A stretch of 64,000 bases of DNA, from contig CAZXYS010000004.1 in the NCBI GenBank assembly GCA_964645005.1, positions 62,001 through 126,000 of the forward strand, written 5' to 3'. The DNA is from CAZXYS01 sp964645005 (GTDB lineage: Bacteria > Bacteroidota > Ignavibacteria > Kapaibacteriales > UBA2268). A program made the position numbers and the translations under genes. The notes beneath the pieces are model-generated. The model searched no databases, had not been told where the DNA came from, and saw only the letters and a list, made by a program, of their open reading frames with translations. Below are positions 25,729 through 34,922 of this stretch, one piece after another. Numbering within the stretch: the stretch's first letter is position 1; each line of letters begins with the position of its first letter.

Positions 25729-25765
25729 AAAGACTCCGCCCCTTCCGGCGGAGTCTTTTGTCTTT
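25729..25765 (+). terminator. Rho-independent terminator after citrate synthase
   Basis: A perfect 12-base stem AAAGACTCCGCC / GGCGGAGTCTTT with loop CCTTCC, followed by TTGTCTTT. Confidence 0.9.
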
Positions 25766-25807
25766 AGTAGAAAATAATATTTTGAATAATAAAAACGGAG
25801 TGATAGT

Positions 25808-26743
25808 ATGAAAATCACGGTTATTGGAGCGGGACATGTTGGAGCCACGACTGCTCAGCTAATTGCAAATCAGGAACTTGCCCGCGAAGTATATTTGGTA
25901 GATATTCTCGAAGGCGTACCCGAAGGCAAAGCCCTTGACATGTACGAATCGATGCCGGTAATCGGCTCGGATTCAAAAGTTTTTGGCACGAACAATTACG
26001 AAGACACTAAAGATTCCGACATAGTCGTACAGACGGCAGGACTTCCCCGCAAGCCGGGCATGAGCCGCGATGACTTGCTAGTGAAAAACGCTGACATCGT
26101 AAGAACATGTATTGACAATGCCTATAAACATTCACCGAATGCGTATTTCCTCATTGTTTCCAATCCGCTCGACGTTATGACTTATGTCGCGCTGAAAACC
26201 ACCGGGCTGCCGAGAAACAGAGTATTCGGTATGGCGGGCATTCTCGATACGGCGCGCTACAGGTCATTCATTTCGATGGAAATTGGCGTTTCGATGCAGG
26301 ATATCCAGGCGATGATCCTCGGCGGTCACGGCGATACAATGGTACCGCTGCCAAGATTTACCTCCGTCGCAGGCATTCCGCTGACTGATCTTGTGCCGAA
26401 AGAAAGAATTGACGCTATAGTCGAACGCACAGCCAAAGGCGGCGGCGAGATAGTGAAACTGCTCGGAACAGGCAGCGCTTATTATGCGCCGTCAGCAGCA
26501 GCAGCGCAGATGGTAGAATCGATGACCCGCGACCAGAAGAGAATACTGCCTTGTTCAGTGCTTCTGGAAGGTGAGTACGGTTATAGCGATATCGTACTCG
26601 GCGTGCCGGCAATGCTCGGGAAAGACGGCATGGAGAAAGTATTCGAGCTTAATCTTGACGATCAGGAAAAAGAGAGGCTGCAGGCATCCGCAGATCACGT
26701 CAAGAAAACCAATGAGGAAGCAAGCCAATTGCTGAATCTGTAA
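25808..26743 (+). CDS. mdh: Malate dehydrogenase (LDH-like, NAD-dependent)
   Basis: A 311-residue member of the LDH-like MDH group. It has GAGHVG at 7-12, D32 specifying NAD, R81 and R87 in LPRKPGMSRDDL and R150 as substrate-binding arginines, N118 in VSNPLD, and catalytic H174 in GGHGDTMVP. It interconverts malate and oxaloacetate, supplying citrate synthase encoded just upstream. The ATG has GGAGTGAT upstream. A hairpin at 26762-26782 follows. Confidence 0.96.
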   Translation: MKITVIGAGHVGATTAQLIANQELAREVYLVDILEGVPEGKALDMYESMPVIGSDSKVFGTNNYEDTKDSDIVVQTAGLPRKPGMSRDDLLVKNADIVRTCIDNAYKHSPNAYFLIVSNPLDVMTYVALKTTGLPRNRVFGMAGILDTARYRSFISMEIGVSMQDIQAMILGGHGDTMVPLPRFTSVAGIPLTDLVPKERIDAIVERTAKGGGEIVKLLGTGSAYYAPSAAAAQMVESMTRDQKRILPCSVLLEGEYGYSDIVLGVPAMLGKDGMEKVFELNLDDQEKERLQASADHVKKTNEEASQLLNL

Positions 26744-26761
26744 GTTTAACCACCGCTTAAT

Positions 26762-26788
26762 CCCCTCCTTACTAAGGAGGGGAATTTT
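26762..26788 (+). terminator. Probable terminator hairpin after mdh
   Basis: CCCCTCCTTA-c-TAAGGAGGGG is a perfect 10-base palindrome followed by AATTTT. The T-run is short. The same CCCCTCCTT...AAGGAGGGG form is a frequent dispersed spacer repeat, so it may be a repeat used as a terminator. Confidence 0.55.
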
Positions 26789-27000
26789 GCGGGTGATTAT
26801 ACTAGTATAATTATTTTAAAAAACTAATCTTCTTTTCATTACCGTTTGTAAAAAAATTCCGCATTCTTTTATTTCAAATTTTTTTATATCTTGTCTTTAG
26901 CGTATTTTGCATTATCAAAATAATGACTAAAGGTTAATTTGAATTTCAACCCTAAATTCTTTAGATAAGAATATTTTATAAATTTATTATTAGGAGTAAT

Positions 27001-27492
27001 ATGAGCAGAATATTAAATTTGATAGCACTAACATTTATTTCACTATTGTTGATGTTTTTGATTTCCTGCGATGAAAGTAATAATGATGATAATGGAACCG
27101 GTCCGGTGAATGGCGGCGAATCCATGACAGCAGAAGTGTCAGGGACTTATGAGGGAACATTCACAGCCGGCAACGTTGAATATCAATCACAGGCGGGTAC
27201 ACCTACGATCATTGGTCTTGAAGGACAGCGGAAACCGACCACTAACATTGCTATTTCTTCTTCGAAATTGCCTGTCACTGAAGGTATTCTTGATATAGGC
27301 AGCGGCGAGGTAACTGTGACGTTCACTTATTATGTAAATCAAACTAATTTTGACGTGTACACTGCTGCGAAAGGTCAGGTTAATATTACTTTGAATACGG
27401 AAGATAGATTTGAAGGTACTTTTCATTTCACAGCTAAGAAGGGTGATGATGAGATAATTGTTACCGATGGCGAGTTTGAAGTTGAAAGATAG
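27001..27492 (+). CDS. Putative lipoprotein, unknown function
   Basis: A 163-residue lipoprotein: hydrophobic N-terminus ending in FLISC with lipidated C23, then an Asp/Asn-rich linker (DESNNDDNGTGPVNGG), typical of surface lipoproteins in this phylum. The remaining ~115 residues are beta-rich, with repeating TYEGTFTAGN and RFEGTFHFTA segments suggesting a small beta-sandwich. No family recognised. It starts after a TTAGGAG ribosome site, is monocistronic and has its own terminator. Confidence 0.75.
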   Translation: MSRILNLIALTFISLLLMFLISCDESNNDDNGTGPVNGGESMTAEVSGTYEGTFTAGNVEYQSQAGTPTIIGLEGQRKPTTNIAISSSKLPVTEGILDIGSGEVTVTFTYYVNQTNFDVYTAAKGQVNITLNTEDRFEGTFHFTAKKGDDEIIVTDGEFEVER

Positions 27493-27532
27493 ATCAACTC
27501 AATAAATAGATAAAATTTTGCATGGATTTTAG

Positions 27533-27568
27533 ACCACTCCGGATGTTTAGATCTGGAGTGGTTTTTTT
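27533..27568 (+). terminator. Rho-independent terminator
   Basis: ACCACTCC (27533-27540) pairs with GGAGTGGT (27555-27562), with inner GGAT/ATCT partly pairing, followed by seven T. It ends the lipoprotein transcript; the reverse orientation lacks a T-run. Confidence 0.85.
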
Positions 27569-27585
27569 ATGTATTAATCTAATTT

Positions 27586-29025
27586 TTACCTCACAATCAC
27601 CAACCTCCTCACATACACCTTCTCGTCATAATACAGCCGCAGATAATACACACCTTCCGGCAGAGACTTGATGCTCAGATTGACAAAATTTTCTTCAGAA
27701 GTGAAAAAGCTCTCACTTACAGCGCCGACTTCCTGCCCAAGATTATTCACCAGAACAAGCCTTATATCCGAAGGTTCGGGCAGAGTCAGCTTTGCCCGCA
27801 GTTGATCGCCGCTGACAGGATTGGGAATTATCTTAAACGTAAGCCCGGCGGGGAAGTTATCCTTGACATCGGTAAGATCGCCGGTTGTACATTCGAAGGT
27901 GTGGTGTTCTTCAGTAGTACCGTCGCCGAGCATGCCGAAGAAGTTATCGCCGGCACTGCAGATGATATTCCTTCGTGCTTTCATCCCGAGTCCGAAATCA
28001 CCGTATATATCTTCATTTTCTTCATCATAATAGCCTTTCGCCGCTGATATGTTAAACCAGTCATTTGATGAGCCTGCCTGTGCGGGTGTATTTCTGGCGG
28101 TTGTAGTGCCGTCACCCAATTGACCGAAAGCGTTGTATCCCCATGACCACAAAGAACCGTTATCTCTTATGCCGTAGGAGAAGGTTGAGCCAGCTTCAAT
28201 CTTATTCCATGTGTTGTCATTGCCGACCTGTTCGAGAGTATTCTTTTCGATGTAGGTGCCATCGCCAAGCTGCCCGTCGCCGTTCCATCCACATGACCAG
28301 ATGGTCCCATCATTTTTCAAAGCCAGGGTAAATTCATAGCCTGCTTTTATAGATTTCCAATTGTTTGCTGAGCCTATTTGTGTTGGGCTCAATCTTTCAT
28401 TGAAGTCGCCAGTGCCAAGCTGTCCGGCTTGGTTAGCGCCCCAAGCCCAAATAGTGCCATCTTCTTTAATTCCCACAGTATGGAAACCGCCTGCATCTAC
28501 TTCTTTCCAGTTGCTTGCATTGCCTACACGTGCCATGTCAGGTTTGTTATTTTTATCACCGGTGCCGAGTTCGCCATCCTCATTGAAGCCCCAAGCCCAG
28601 AGTTCGCCGTCTTCGTTGACTGCCAATGAGAAAAACCACCCGCCGGCAACGGATTTCCAATTGCTCTTATTTCCAATTTTTACAGGGGTGAGAATGGGAT
28701 TTTCGTCTGAATTTTCAACTTCCTTATAATCATTGCTGCCCCAGCCCCAGAGATTTCCGTCCGTATCAACCGCCAACGTATGGAAAACTCCGGCAGCTAA
28801 ATCTTTCCAGATTTTATCCTGAGCTATTTTTATGGGGGTTTCGCTTTGGAGTATTATTTCATCGGCAAGCTGTCCGGAAAGATTATCTCCCCACCCCCAG
28901 AGTGTATTGTCGGACCTCAGCGCCAGGGAATGATAGGCGCCGCATTCTATCTTTTCCCATTGCAGTGAGTAAAGGCTGCCAGCAGAAATTAGTAATGCAA
29001 TTAAAACAGTAATAAATTTTTTCAT
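27586..29025 (-). CDS. RCC1-repeat secreted protein with T9SS sorting domain
   Basis: The chosen ATG at 29025 follows AGAGGAAA and gives a clean signal peptide (KKFITVLIALLISAGSLYS); the frame extends further upstream but into the previous gene. About seven RCC1-type blades are visible, each with an (L/I)W-x-(W/C)G core (LWGWGDN, LWGWGSN, LWAWGFN, IWAWGAN, IWSCGWN, LWSWGYN), forming a beta-propeller of roughly residues 25-385. The last ~80 residues are a type A T9SS sorting domain (IIPNPVSGDQL ... SLPEGVYYLRLYY ... RRLVIVR). It is likely exported through the T9SS and kept on or released from the surface. It lies 49 bases downstream of the LamG-esterase gene. This sorting domain lacks the palindromic inserts of its neighbours. 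Confidence 0.88.
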   Translation of the reverse strand: MKKFITVLIALLISAGSLYSLQWEKIECGAYHSLALRSDNTLWGWGDNLSGQLADEIILQSETPIKIAQDKIWKDLAAGVFHTLAVDTDGNLWGWGSNDYKEVENSDENPILTPVKIGNKSNWKSVAGGWFFSLAVNEDGELWAWGFNEDGELGTGDKNNKPDMARVGNASNWKEVDAGGFHTVGIKEDGTIWAWGANQAGQLGTGDFNERLSPTQIGSANNWKSIKAGYEFTLALKNDGTIWSCGWNGDGQLGDGTYIEKNTLEQVGNDNTWNKIEAGSTFSYGIRDNGSLWSWGYNAFGQLGDGTTTARNTPAQAGSSNDWFNISAAKGYYDEENEDIYGDFGLGMKARRNIICSAGDNFFGMLGDGTTEEHHTFECTTGDLTDVKDNFPAGLTFKIIPNPVSGDQLRAKLTLPEPSDIRLVLVNNLGQEVGAVSESFFTSEENFVNLSIKSLPEGVYYLRLYYDEKVYVRRLVIVR

Positions 29026-29074
29026 ATTTTCCTCTAAATGATAAATGTCAATTATTTCGTGCAAATTAGTGAAA

Positions 29075-30985
29075 TTAGTGTCCCAATTTAATAAATTTCT
29101 GAGAGACTTCACCAATTTTGACGAAATAAATCCCAGGCGGTAACATGGAAATATCTACTGTAGAGACAGTTCTCAGACCTGTCTCTACTTCCATAATTTT
29201 TTCGCCTAAAAAATTGTATATCTTTATATCAACGGCAGGGTTAACCCTGCCGTTGACAGCGTTTGCTATATTTGAAATATCTATATATTCCGAAGCGGGA
29301 TTCGGATAGATTTTGATTTGAGCCTCTTTTGTGTAATTCTCTTCGACGTATGTCTCGTTATTCAAAAGATATTTAAAGAAAAAGTCGAGCATGTCGAGCC
29401 TCTCTTCCTGAGGAGTGGTCCGAATATCGAGGAAAGAATCAATATCAAGAAAGTCATATATTTTTTTCAAATAAATTGCATGGCGCGGGTGGTGTATTAC
29501 GGCGCCGGAAACCGCAGGCTCATCAAGCGAATTCAAGTTTTGGAAAAACATTGGCGGATCATCGGGATCTATAAAAGCAGACATATCGAGGAATTTTCGC
29601 AGTTCAATGATTTCCGTAGAATCGTACCACGATCTATCGGGTATATGGTATAATTCAAGGTCTTCCGTTGTGTTCATTTCGTACATCCAATCTTCAGAGA
29701 CATCTAAAATTTCAGCCCATTTGAGAAAGTCATAAGTAGCCTGTGAATTAAGATGGCCGCCAACCGTGAGCCTTGTAGATTCTCTCAAAACGGGATCAGG
29801 ATTATCCGCTTCAGCAAGGTCATCATTGAATGCCAGCCATATTGTAGCGCCGCCACCTGCAGAACCTCCGTAAGCTGCTATTTTGTTTTTATCGATATTC
29901 CAATCTTTAGCTTTTGAGCGTAGAAATTGGATCGCTCTGGCGATATTGAGCATAATTGTATCAAGGCGGGTTGTTTGCCTGAATGGATAATTTATTGCAG
30001 CAAAAGAGACATTTGAATCCATACATCTTTCTAAATAAGCAAGATTTCTGCCGATTATAGCCTGAGTCTTATCGCCGGCTCTGAATCCACCGCCGTGTAT
30101 GAAAACAACAACCGGCGCAGGCTTGTCAGACTCCGCTTTCCAGAAATCCAAGAGATTCCTATCCTCAGGACCATAAGATACATCTTTGTAGGTTGCTGTT
30201 TGTTCATTAGTGACCTCACCCAATTGATACAGTTCCTCAACATCCCGAGCTGACAGAGTCCTATTATAAATTCTAACATCATCAATACCGCCTTTGAAGG
30301 TAAAGAAGGGGTCTTCTCTGCCATATCTGCCGTAACCTATTGCCAACAATTCATTTGTCGGCACATCCACGAAGAAATCCGAATATGTAGAGTCAGAACC
30401 GAGATTATAATGCCTGCCGTAGAGCGGCTTACCGTTGAGATAGCCTGAGTTGCCGTTATTACTGACCACAGCAACAAAATGATACCATCTATCTTCTTCA
30501 AGATTTTCACCGGAATCATAACAAAATTTCTGGTTTACTATGGTGAAGTATAGTCTTCTGTTAGCCGGATTTTGGGAATGACCGATTTCGATGATCAAGC
30601 TGTTATGGGCTGTGTTCGTTTCGGATTCTCCGTAGTAAAAGATAGGCAAAATATTGCCGCCAACGCTCTGATACTTGAACCAGAGAGAGATGGAACCGGT
30701 TTTTAGGTCAGATATTTGTTTTGGTGGTATCGAAGAACTATCGGGAATATAAATTCTGTCATTTGGGCTGTTGAAAACAGCGGCATTGCCTATGGGTCCT
30801 TTCTTGTAGCTTATGTTATATGCAGTTCCGTTAAAAATATTATCAGACTGGTCCTTAATAATTCCGTGTGTGTCATGATCAAAATTCCAATGCGCGATGA
30901 GACCTGATTCTATATCGGCTGAAAGCTTATGTATGGTTGTAATGTTTAGCGTTACGATAAAAATCAATATGCTTATATTTTTCAT
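29075..30985 (-). CDS. Secreted LamG-domain plus alpha/beta-hydrolase (esterase-like) protein with T9SS sorting domain
   Basis: After a signal peptide, residues ~28-255 form a LamG/ConA-like domain (GLIAHWNFDHD ... KGGIDDVRIYNRTLS). Residues ~265-545 are an esterase of the HSL-like type: oxyanion motif HGGG at 297-300, nucleophile S375 in YGGSAGG, candidate His in HHPRHAIYL. The end (~555-636) is a T9SS sorting domain starting IYPNPASEYID and ending LPPGIYFVKIG. It probably removes acyl groups from an external polymer. The sorting-domain DNA contains two palindromes (29160-29188 and 29229-29256) that encode ETGLRTVST and GRVNPAV, described as a finding. It is the first gene of a pair with the RCC1 protein. 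Confidence 0.87.
   Translation of the reverse strand: MKNISILIFIVTLNITTIHKLSADIESGLIAHWNFDHDTHGIIKDQSDNIFNGTAYNISYKKGPIGNAAVFNSPNDRIYIPDSSSIPPKQISDLKTGSISLWFKYQSVGGNILPIFYYGESETNTAHNSLIIEIGHSQNPANRRLYFTIVNQKFCYDSGENLEEDRWYHFVAVVSNNGNSGYLNGKPLYGRHYNLGSDSTYSDFFVDVPTNELLAIGYGRYGREDPFFTFKGGIDDVRIYNRTLSARDVEELYQLGEVTNEQTATYKDVSYGPEDRNLLDFWKAESDKPAPVVVFIHGGGFRAGDKTQAIIGRNLAYLERCMDSNVSFAAINYPFRQTTRLDTIMLNIARAIQFLRSKAKDWNIDKNKIAAYGGSAGGGATIWLAFNDDLAEADNPDPVLRESTRLTVGGHLNSQATYDFLKWAEILDVSEDWMYEMNTTEDLELYHIPDRSWYDSTEIIELRKFLDMSAFIDPDDPPMFFQNLNSLDEPAVSGAVIHHPRHAIYLKKIYDFLDIDSFLDIRTTPQEERLDMLDFFFKYLLNNETYVEENYTKEAQIKIYPNPASEYIDISNIANAVNGRVNPAVDIKIYNFLGEKIMEVETGLRTVSTVDISMLPPGIYFVKIGEVSQKFIKLGH
29160..29256 (-). 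repeat. Palindromic inserts inside T9SS sorting-domain coding sequence (copy A)
   Basis: Two elements. One has stems GTAGAGACAG (29160-29169) and CTGTCTCTAC (29179-29188). The other is a 28-base perfect palindrome (29229-29256) whose half is TCAACGGCAGGGTT. Both stay in frame and occupy the same relative positions as elements in copies B (36422-36527) and C (37809-37914). Confidence 0.8.
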
Positions 30986-31144
30986 GTGCTGCCTTAAGTT
31001 TTTAAATAATGTCAGACAAATTTATATATATTTGACATAGAAAACAATAGATAGTTTAATTGGGGAATTTTATAAAAGTTGAGTATATTGTAGCTATCAT
31101 TTATTTATATAGTATTTTAAATATTAAATTTGAGAATTGAGTAT

Positions 31145-32080
31145 ATGAATAAAATAGACAGAAATAATTACACTGATGCTAAAAATAGTTTTCTTAAATT
31201 TTTCCCAGATAATTCTATTAGAAAAGTTGTGTGTCGTTTTTTAGCTTCATCAATAGACTATGCATCTGCAATAAATAATAATAACTGGAATTTAAATCTT
31301 GACAAGAATGGATATTTTATTAGATTTAATACTGGACACGTATATTGCATTGAGATTTTAAGAAATAAACTTCTTATAATATGTGATAGAGAAGAATTAA
31401 AGAAATCAATCAAAAATAGAAACTTACCTATTATTTTTAGAGGATATATTGGAAAAAAATATACTGAAAACGAGTATATAGATGAAGTCCCGGATATACT
31501 AAAAAAGATTAATGATAGTGTCGGATGCGTATTGAATGCTAAAGATGCTGAGAACGTTTTAAAATATCTTCAGGAGAGTAATTTTACTTTTATTAGAAAA
31601 GCTTTAAATACAGTTATTATAAAACAAATGAAGGAAGCTCATTCAAAAGCGGCTATTGATTTTTTGTCTGATGAAATTATAAAATTACCTAATCCAAACT
31701 ATTATATAGCTGATTTACCATATTATAATGAGGTGATTCAAAAACAAGAATCTGACATTGAAAAGGCAAAGAGAATATCTAAAAAGAGGAGAAAAGAGAA
31801 TTTAGAAAATTCAGATTCCAGACCTGAGAAAATTATAGTTACTCAGACAATATTTTACGGAAATCAATATATTGTTGCAGAAGTTTTAGAACGCGCTAAA
31901 GGTAGATGCGAGAGATGTAACAAACCAGCGCCATTTTTAAAAGATAAGGATAATGAACCATTCCTGGAAGTCCATCATAAGATTCCTTTAAATGAAGGTG
32001 GATATGATACAGTAGAAAATTCAATAGCTTTATGTCCTAATTGTCACAGACACGCACATTATGGTAAAAAGACTTATTAA
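31145..32080 (+). CDS. HNH endonuclease with unrecognised N-terminal domain
   Basis: The C-terminal ~65 residues are an HNH nuclease: CERCNKPAPFL, then LEVHHKIPLNEGG, VENSIALCPNCHRHAH, with two CxxC zinc pairs and the HH metal site, like McrA-type restriction enzymes. The first ~235 residues are Lys/Asn/Ile-rich and unrecognised; they could be a recognition module. I use ATG 31145; the frame opens from a TTG at 31130. The gene is visibly more A+T-rich than flanking genes and has no linked methylase, so it may be a modification-dependent or phage-directed nuclease gained by transfer. Confidence 0.8.
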   Translation: MNKIDRNNYTDAKNSFLKFFPDNSIRKVVCRFLASSIDYASAINNNNWNLNLDKNGYFIRFNTGHVYCIEILRNKLLIICDREELKKSIKNRNLPIIFRGYIGKKYTENEYIDEVPDILKKINDSVGCVLNAKDAENVLKYLQESNFTFIRKALNTVIIKQMKEAHSKAAIDFLSDEIIKLPNPNYYIADLPYYNEVIQKQESDIEKAKRISKKRRKENLENSDSRPEKIIVTQTIFYGNQYIVAEVLERAKGRCERCNKPAPFLKDKDNEPFLEVHHKIPLNEGGYDTVENSIALCPNCHRHAHYGKKTY

Positions 32081-32317
32081 ATCTATTAACTACATATTCA
32101 TTGATTATAGTTTAAGCTTTTAAATAGCGAATTTAATGTTTCGATGTAAAATGCGTTGATTTTCGAAATAGTGACTGCAATCTAAAAGCTGTTACAAGAA
32201 ATATCTTATTTATTTGTCAATAATGAAATAATAAAAAAAATTTATTAAGAATTCATTAATTTATAATACATTAGTTTAACAAACACATATTGAATCACGG
32301 ATTTAACACTTTTACTA

Positions 32318-33466
32318 ATGAATACTAATAGTCAAATAAACGTGAGTAATGAAGTTTTGGTCTGGGCGAGGGAATCACTTGCTCTGTCCCGTAATCAGGT
32401 TAAGGAAAAAACTAATATTCCGGCAAATCGCCTGATTCAACTGGAAATTGGCGAAAAACAGCCCACAATTGAAGATTTGAAAGTTCTTTCAAAAGTTTAT
32501 AAGCGAACTATTGCTACATTATTATTGGATGAACCGCCTAAAGAAAAGCCGCTGCCAAAAGACAGACGGACTGTTGATTCCAAAGAGCTTGGAAATTTCC
32601 ATGAAAAGACCATTATGGCTGTTCGTAAAGCAAGGGCATTAGCGCAGTCTTCTGTCAAGCTTCGTGAAGAATTGGGTATAGATATTTTCAAATTTTCACT
32701 TTCCGCATCTTTGAAAGACAAGCCCCAAGAAGTAGCTGAAAACATAAGGCAACTACTTAATTTGAGCGAGATAAAGAAAATCAAAAACATAAACGATGCT
32801 CTAGTAACATATATTGATAATGTAGAGTCATTAGGTGTATCGGTTTTTCAATTGAGTTTAACTCAGGATAATTTAAGAGGATTTTCTATTGTTGATGACC
32901 TAATCCCAATTATTGTTCTTAAAAGAGGTGGGGAACAAGCGCATTCCAAGACTTTTACCCTTTTTCACGAATTAGGACACATCCTACTAAATCAAGGGGG
33001 CTTATGTGATTTGTCATTTAAAACCCAGGTTGATATAGAGAAATGGTGTAATGCGTTTGCTGCTGAAGTTCTTGTTCCTTCGGCTGAATTGCTCAGTATG
33101 GGAGCGGTAGTTGATTACCAACGAAAGGGTAAAAAAATCTGGTCAAAGAATGATCTAGTAGATTTAGCTAATTATTTTCATGTAGGTCCATTAACAATTC
33201 TCAGAAAATTACTTGATAACAATCTCACTACCAGAGAATATTATGAGAAAAAACATAATATTTGGAATAAACCGCAATTCGGCAGATCTAAAGAACCAAA
33301 AGGCAGAGACATAGTTCGTGAAAATATAAGAGAAAAAGGTAAAACATATATTCGATTAGCTTTCAAGGCTTTCGATCAAAATCGAATTAATTTAAAGGAC
33401 TTATCCGATTTTTTAGGCGTAAAATTGTCTTATATTCCTAAAACCCGTGAATTGATGAACGTTTGA
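32318..33466 (+). CDS. Xre-type HTH plus ImmA/IrrE metallopeptidase
   Basis: Residues ~10-70 form a Cro/C1-type helix-turn-helix (LVWARESLALSRNQVKEKTN, then LIQLEIGEKQPTIEDL). Residues ~165-290 are an ImmA/IrrE zinc peptidase with HELGH at 217-221 and a downstream NAFAAEVLVP glutamate helix. Such proteins act as repressors or cleave repressors in mobile elements and stress responses. It lies one base upstream of the PIN-like gene (TGA-a-ATG), so the pair is one unit; the combination of COG2856-type peptidase and DUF4411-like PIN protein is a recurrent toxin-antitoxin-like arrangement. Residues ~310-382 are an extra C-terminal helical part. Confidence 0.9.
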   Translation: MNTNSQINVSNEVLVWARESLALSRNQVKEKTNIPANRLIQLEIGEKQPTIEDLKVLSKVYKRTIATLLLDEPPKEKPLPKDRRTVDSKELGNFHEKTIMAVRKARALAQSSVKLREELGIDIFKFSLSASLKDKPQEVAENIRQLLNLSEIKKIKNINDALVTYIDNVESLGVSVFQLSLTQDNLRGFSIVDDLIPIIVLKRGGEQAHSKTFTLFHELGHILLNQGGLCDLSFKTQVDIEKWCNAFAAEVLVPSAELLSMGAVVDYQRKGKKIWSKNDLVDLANYFHVGPLTILRKLLDNNLTTREYYEKKHNIWNKPQFGRSKEPKGRDIVRENIREKGKTYIRLAFKAFDQNRINLKDLSDFLGVKLSYIPKTRELMNV

Positions 33467-33467
33467 A

Positions 33468-33986
33468 ATGGATTTATTTAGTGAAGAAAAGACGGTTTAT
33501 GTGATTGATACAAGCGCGTTAATAATGCTTGAATTCACCTTTAAAAGGGATAATCCTGTGTTTGAGGCTGTTTGGGAAGAAATTGAAGATTTAATTATAC
33601 ATGGATATTTTAAAACTATTGACTTTGTTGAACAGGAAATAAACAATTATGAAGGGAAAGAAGAGTTTTTGAAAAGGTGGGTGAAGAAATGGAAAAAACG
33701 TTTAATAGTTAATACTGATGCAGCCAGTTTTAATGCTGCTAAAATGATTATTAATACAGAATATGACACAGGATTTTTAAACGCTGCAAAACAAACCGAA
33801 GGCAAAGAAGAGGCAGATCCTTTTTTGATTGGTTACTGTAAAGTTCATGAATGTACTTTGATTACGAATGAAAGTAAAACTAAAAACAACAGAATACCAG
33901 CCGTTGCTGAGCGAAATGGGGTAAGGTGTATAGATATTAATGACTTTTTAAATGAAAGAGGATTGAGAATGGAAAAAAAGAAGTAA
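33468..33986 (+). CDS. DUF4411-like PIN-domain protein, putative toxin
   Basis: A 172-residue protein with PIN-fold signatures: VIDTSALIML at the start (acidic D14), an acidic residue in the second helix region (DFVEQEINN), then EEADPFLIGYCK and LITNES toward the end. PIN proteins are Mg-dependent ribonucleases, often toxins. The layout matches the DUF4411 family, which typically sits directly after an Xre/ImmA-type gene as here. Base composition is A+T-rich like its partner and the nearby HNH gene, consistent with an acquired module. Confidence 0.85.
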   Translation: MDLFSEEKTVYVIDTSALIMLEFTFKRDNPVFEAVWEEIEDLIIHGYFKTIDFVEQEINNYEGKEEFLKRWVKKWKKRLIVNTDAASFNAAKMIINTEYDTGFLNAAKQTEGKEEADPFLIGYCKVHECTLITNESKTKNNRIPAVAERNGVRCIDINDFLNERGLRMEKKK

Positions 33987-34040
33987 TAAACATCATAATT
34001 TATTATGTATAATAACTTTCACCAACACAACAGGACAACC

Positions 34041-34808
34041 ATGACCAAAAAACAATGGTACGAAGAATTATTTGAAAACTATGGCGAGAAGTACGACAAC
34101 GAAGTTTTCACGCAGGGGACCGTCGGTGAGTGTGATTTCATCGAGGCGGAATCGAATAAGGATAAAAGCTTGAAGATATTGGATGTCGGCTGCGGTACCG
34201 GGCGGCATGCTATTGAACTTACTAAGAGGGGATATAATGTCACCGGGATTGATCTGTCCGAGTCCCAGCTTGCCAGAGCGCGGAAAAAAGCCCGGGAAAG
34301 CGGTCTCGAAATAAACTTCCAGCGGCAGGATGCGCGGAATGTGACTTTCGATGATGAGTTTGATGCAGCTATAATGCTCTGTGAAGGCGGTTTCTCTCTG
34401 ATGGAAACGGATGAAATGAACTTCGATATTTTGAAAAGTGTGACGAGAGCGCTGGAAGAGCCATGTAAGTTTATATTCACTGCACTGAACGGATTATATC
34501 CATTGTTTCATTCCCTCGAGAAATTCTATGTAGAGAAAACCGGGGGCGGCAATTCTACATGTCACAGCAATACCTTTGATCTTATGACTTTCCGCGTTCA
34601 CAATCTCACCGAATTCGAGGATGACTTCGGGAATAAAAAGACGCTCGAAAGCAACGAAAGGTTTTATGTGCCAAGCGAAATTACCTGGCTGCTGAAATCT
34701 CTGGGATACACGACAATAGACATCTTCGGTTCAAAGCTCGGCGCCTACTCGCGGAATGATAAATTGACAACGGAAGATTTTGAGATGCTGGTAATTGCGG
34801 AGAGATGA
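34041..34808 (+). CDS. SAM-dependent class I methyltransferase
   Basis: Residues ~45-145 form a methyltransferase Rossmann fold: SAM site ILDVGCGTGRHAIELTKRGY, acidic D in VTGIDLSESQL and motif DAAIMLCEGGFSLM. The second half (LYPLFHSLEKFY, FYVPSEITWLLKSLGY) resembles small-molecule or protein methyltransferases but gives no substrate. I start at ATG 34041; the frame also includes an ATG 36 bases upstream with a poor leader. G+C content returns to the local norm here, so the gene is probably outside the accessory patch. Confidence 0.86.
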   Translation: MTKKQWYEELFENYGEKYDNEVFTQGTVGECDFIEAESNKDKSLKILDVGCGTGRHAIELTKRGYNVTGIDLSESQLARARKKARESGLEINFQRQDARNVTFDDEFDAAIMLCEGGFSLMETDEMNFDILKSVTRALEEPCKFIFTALNGLYPLFHSLEKFYVEKTGGGNSTCHSNTFDLMTFRVHNLTEFEDDFGNKKTLESNERFYVPSEITWLLKSLGYTTIDIFGSKLGAYSRNDKLTTEDFEMLVIAER

Positions 34809-34922
34809 TATGTATCATTTGAAACAGGCTGTTTCTTAAGTTCAAAAACAATGAAAACGTTATTTTTTGTGCAGCGAATGATCCAATTGTAATAGCATTC
34901 CGAATTCTTTACTCTACCCTAA

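Noticed and set aside
27586..29115. Longer N-terminus for the RCC1 protein
   Set aside because: The extra 30 residues overlap the preceding gene's end and hide an otherwise perfect signal peptide preceded by a good ribosome site at 29025.
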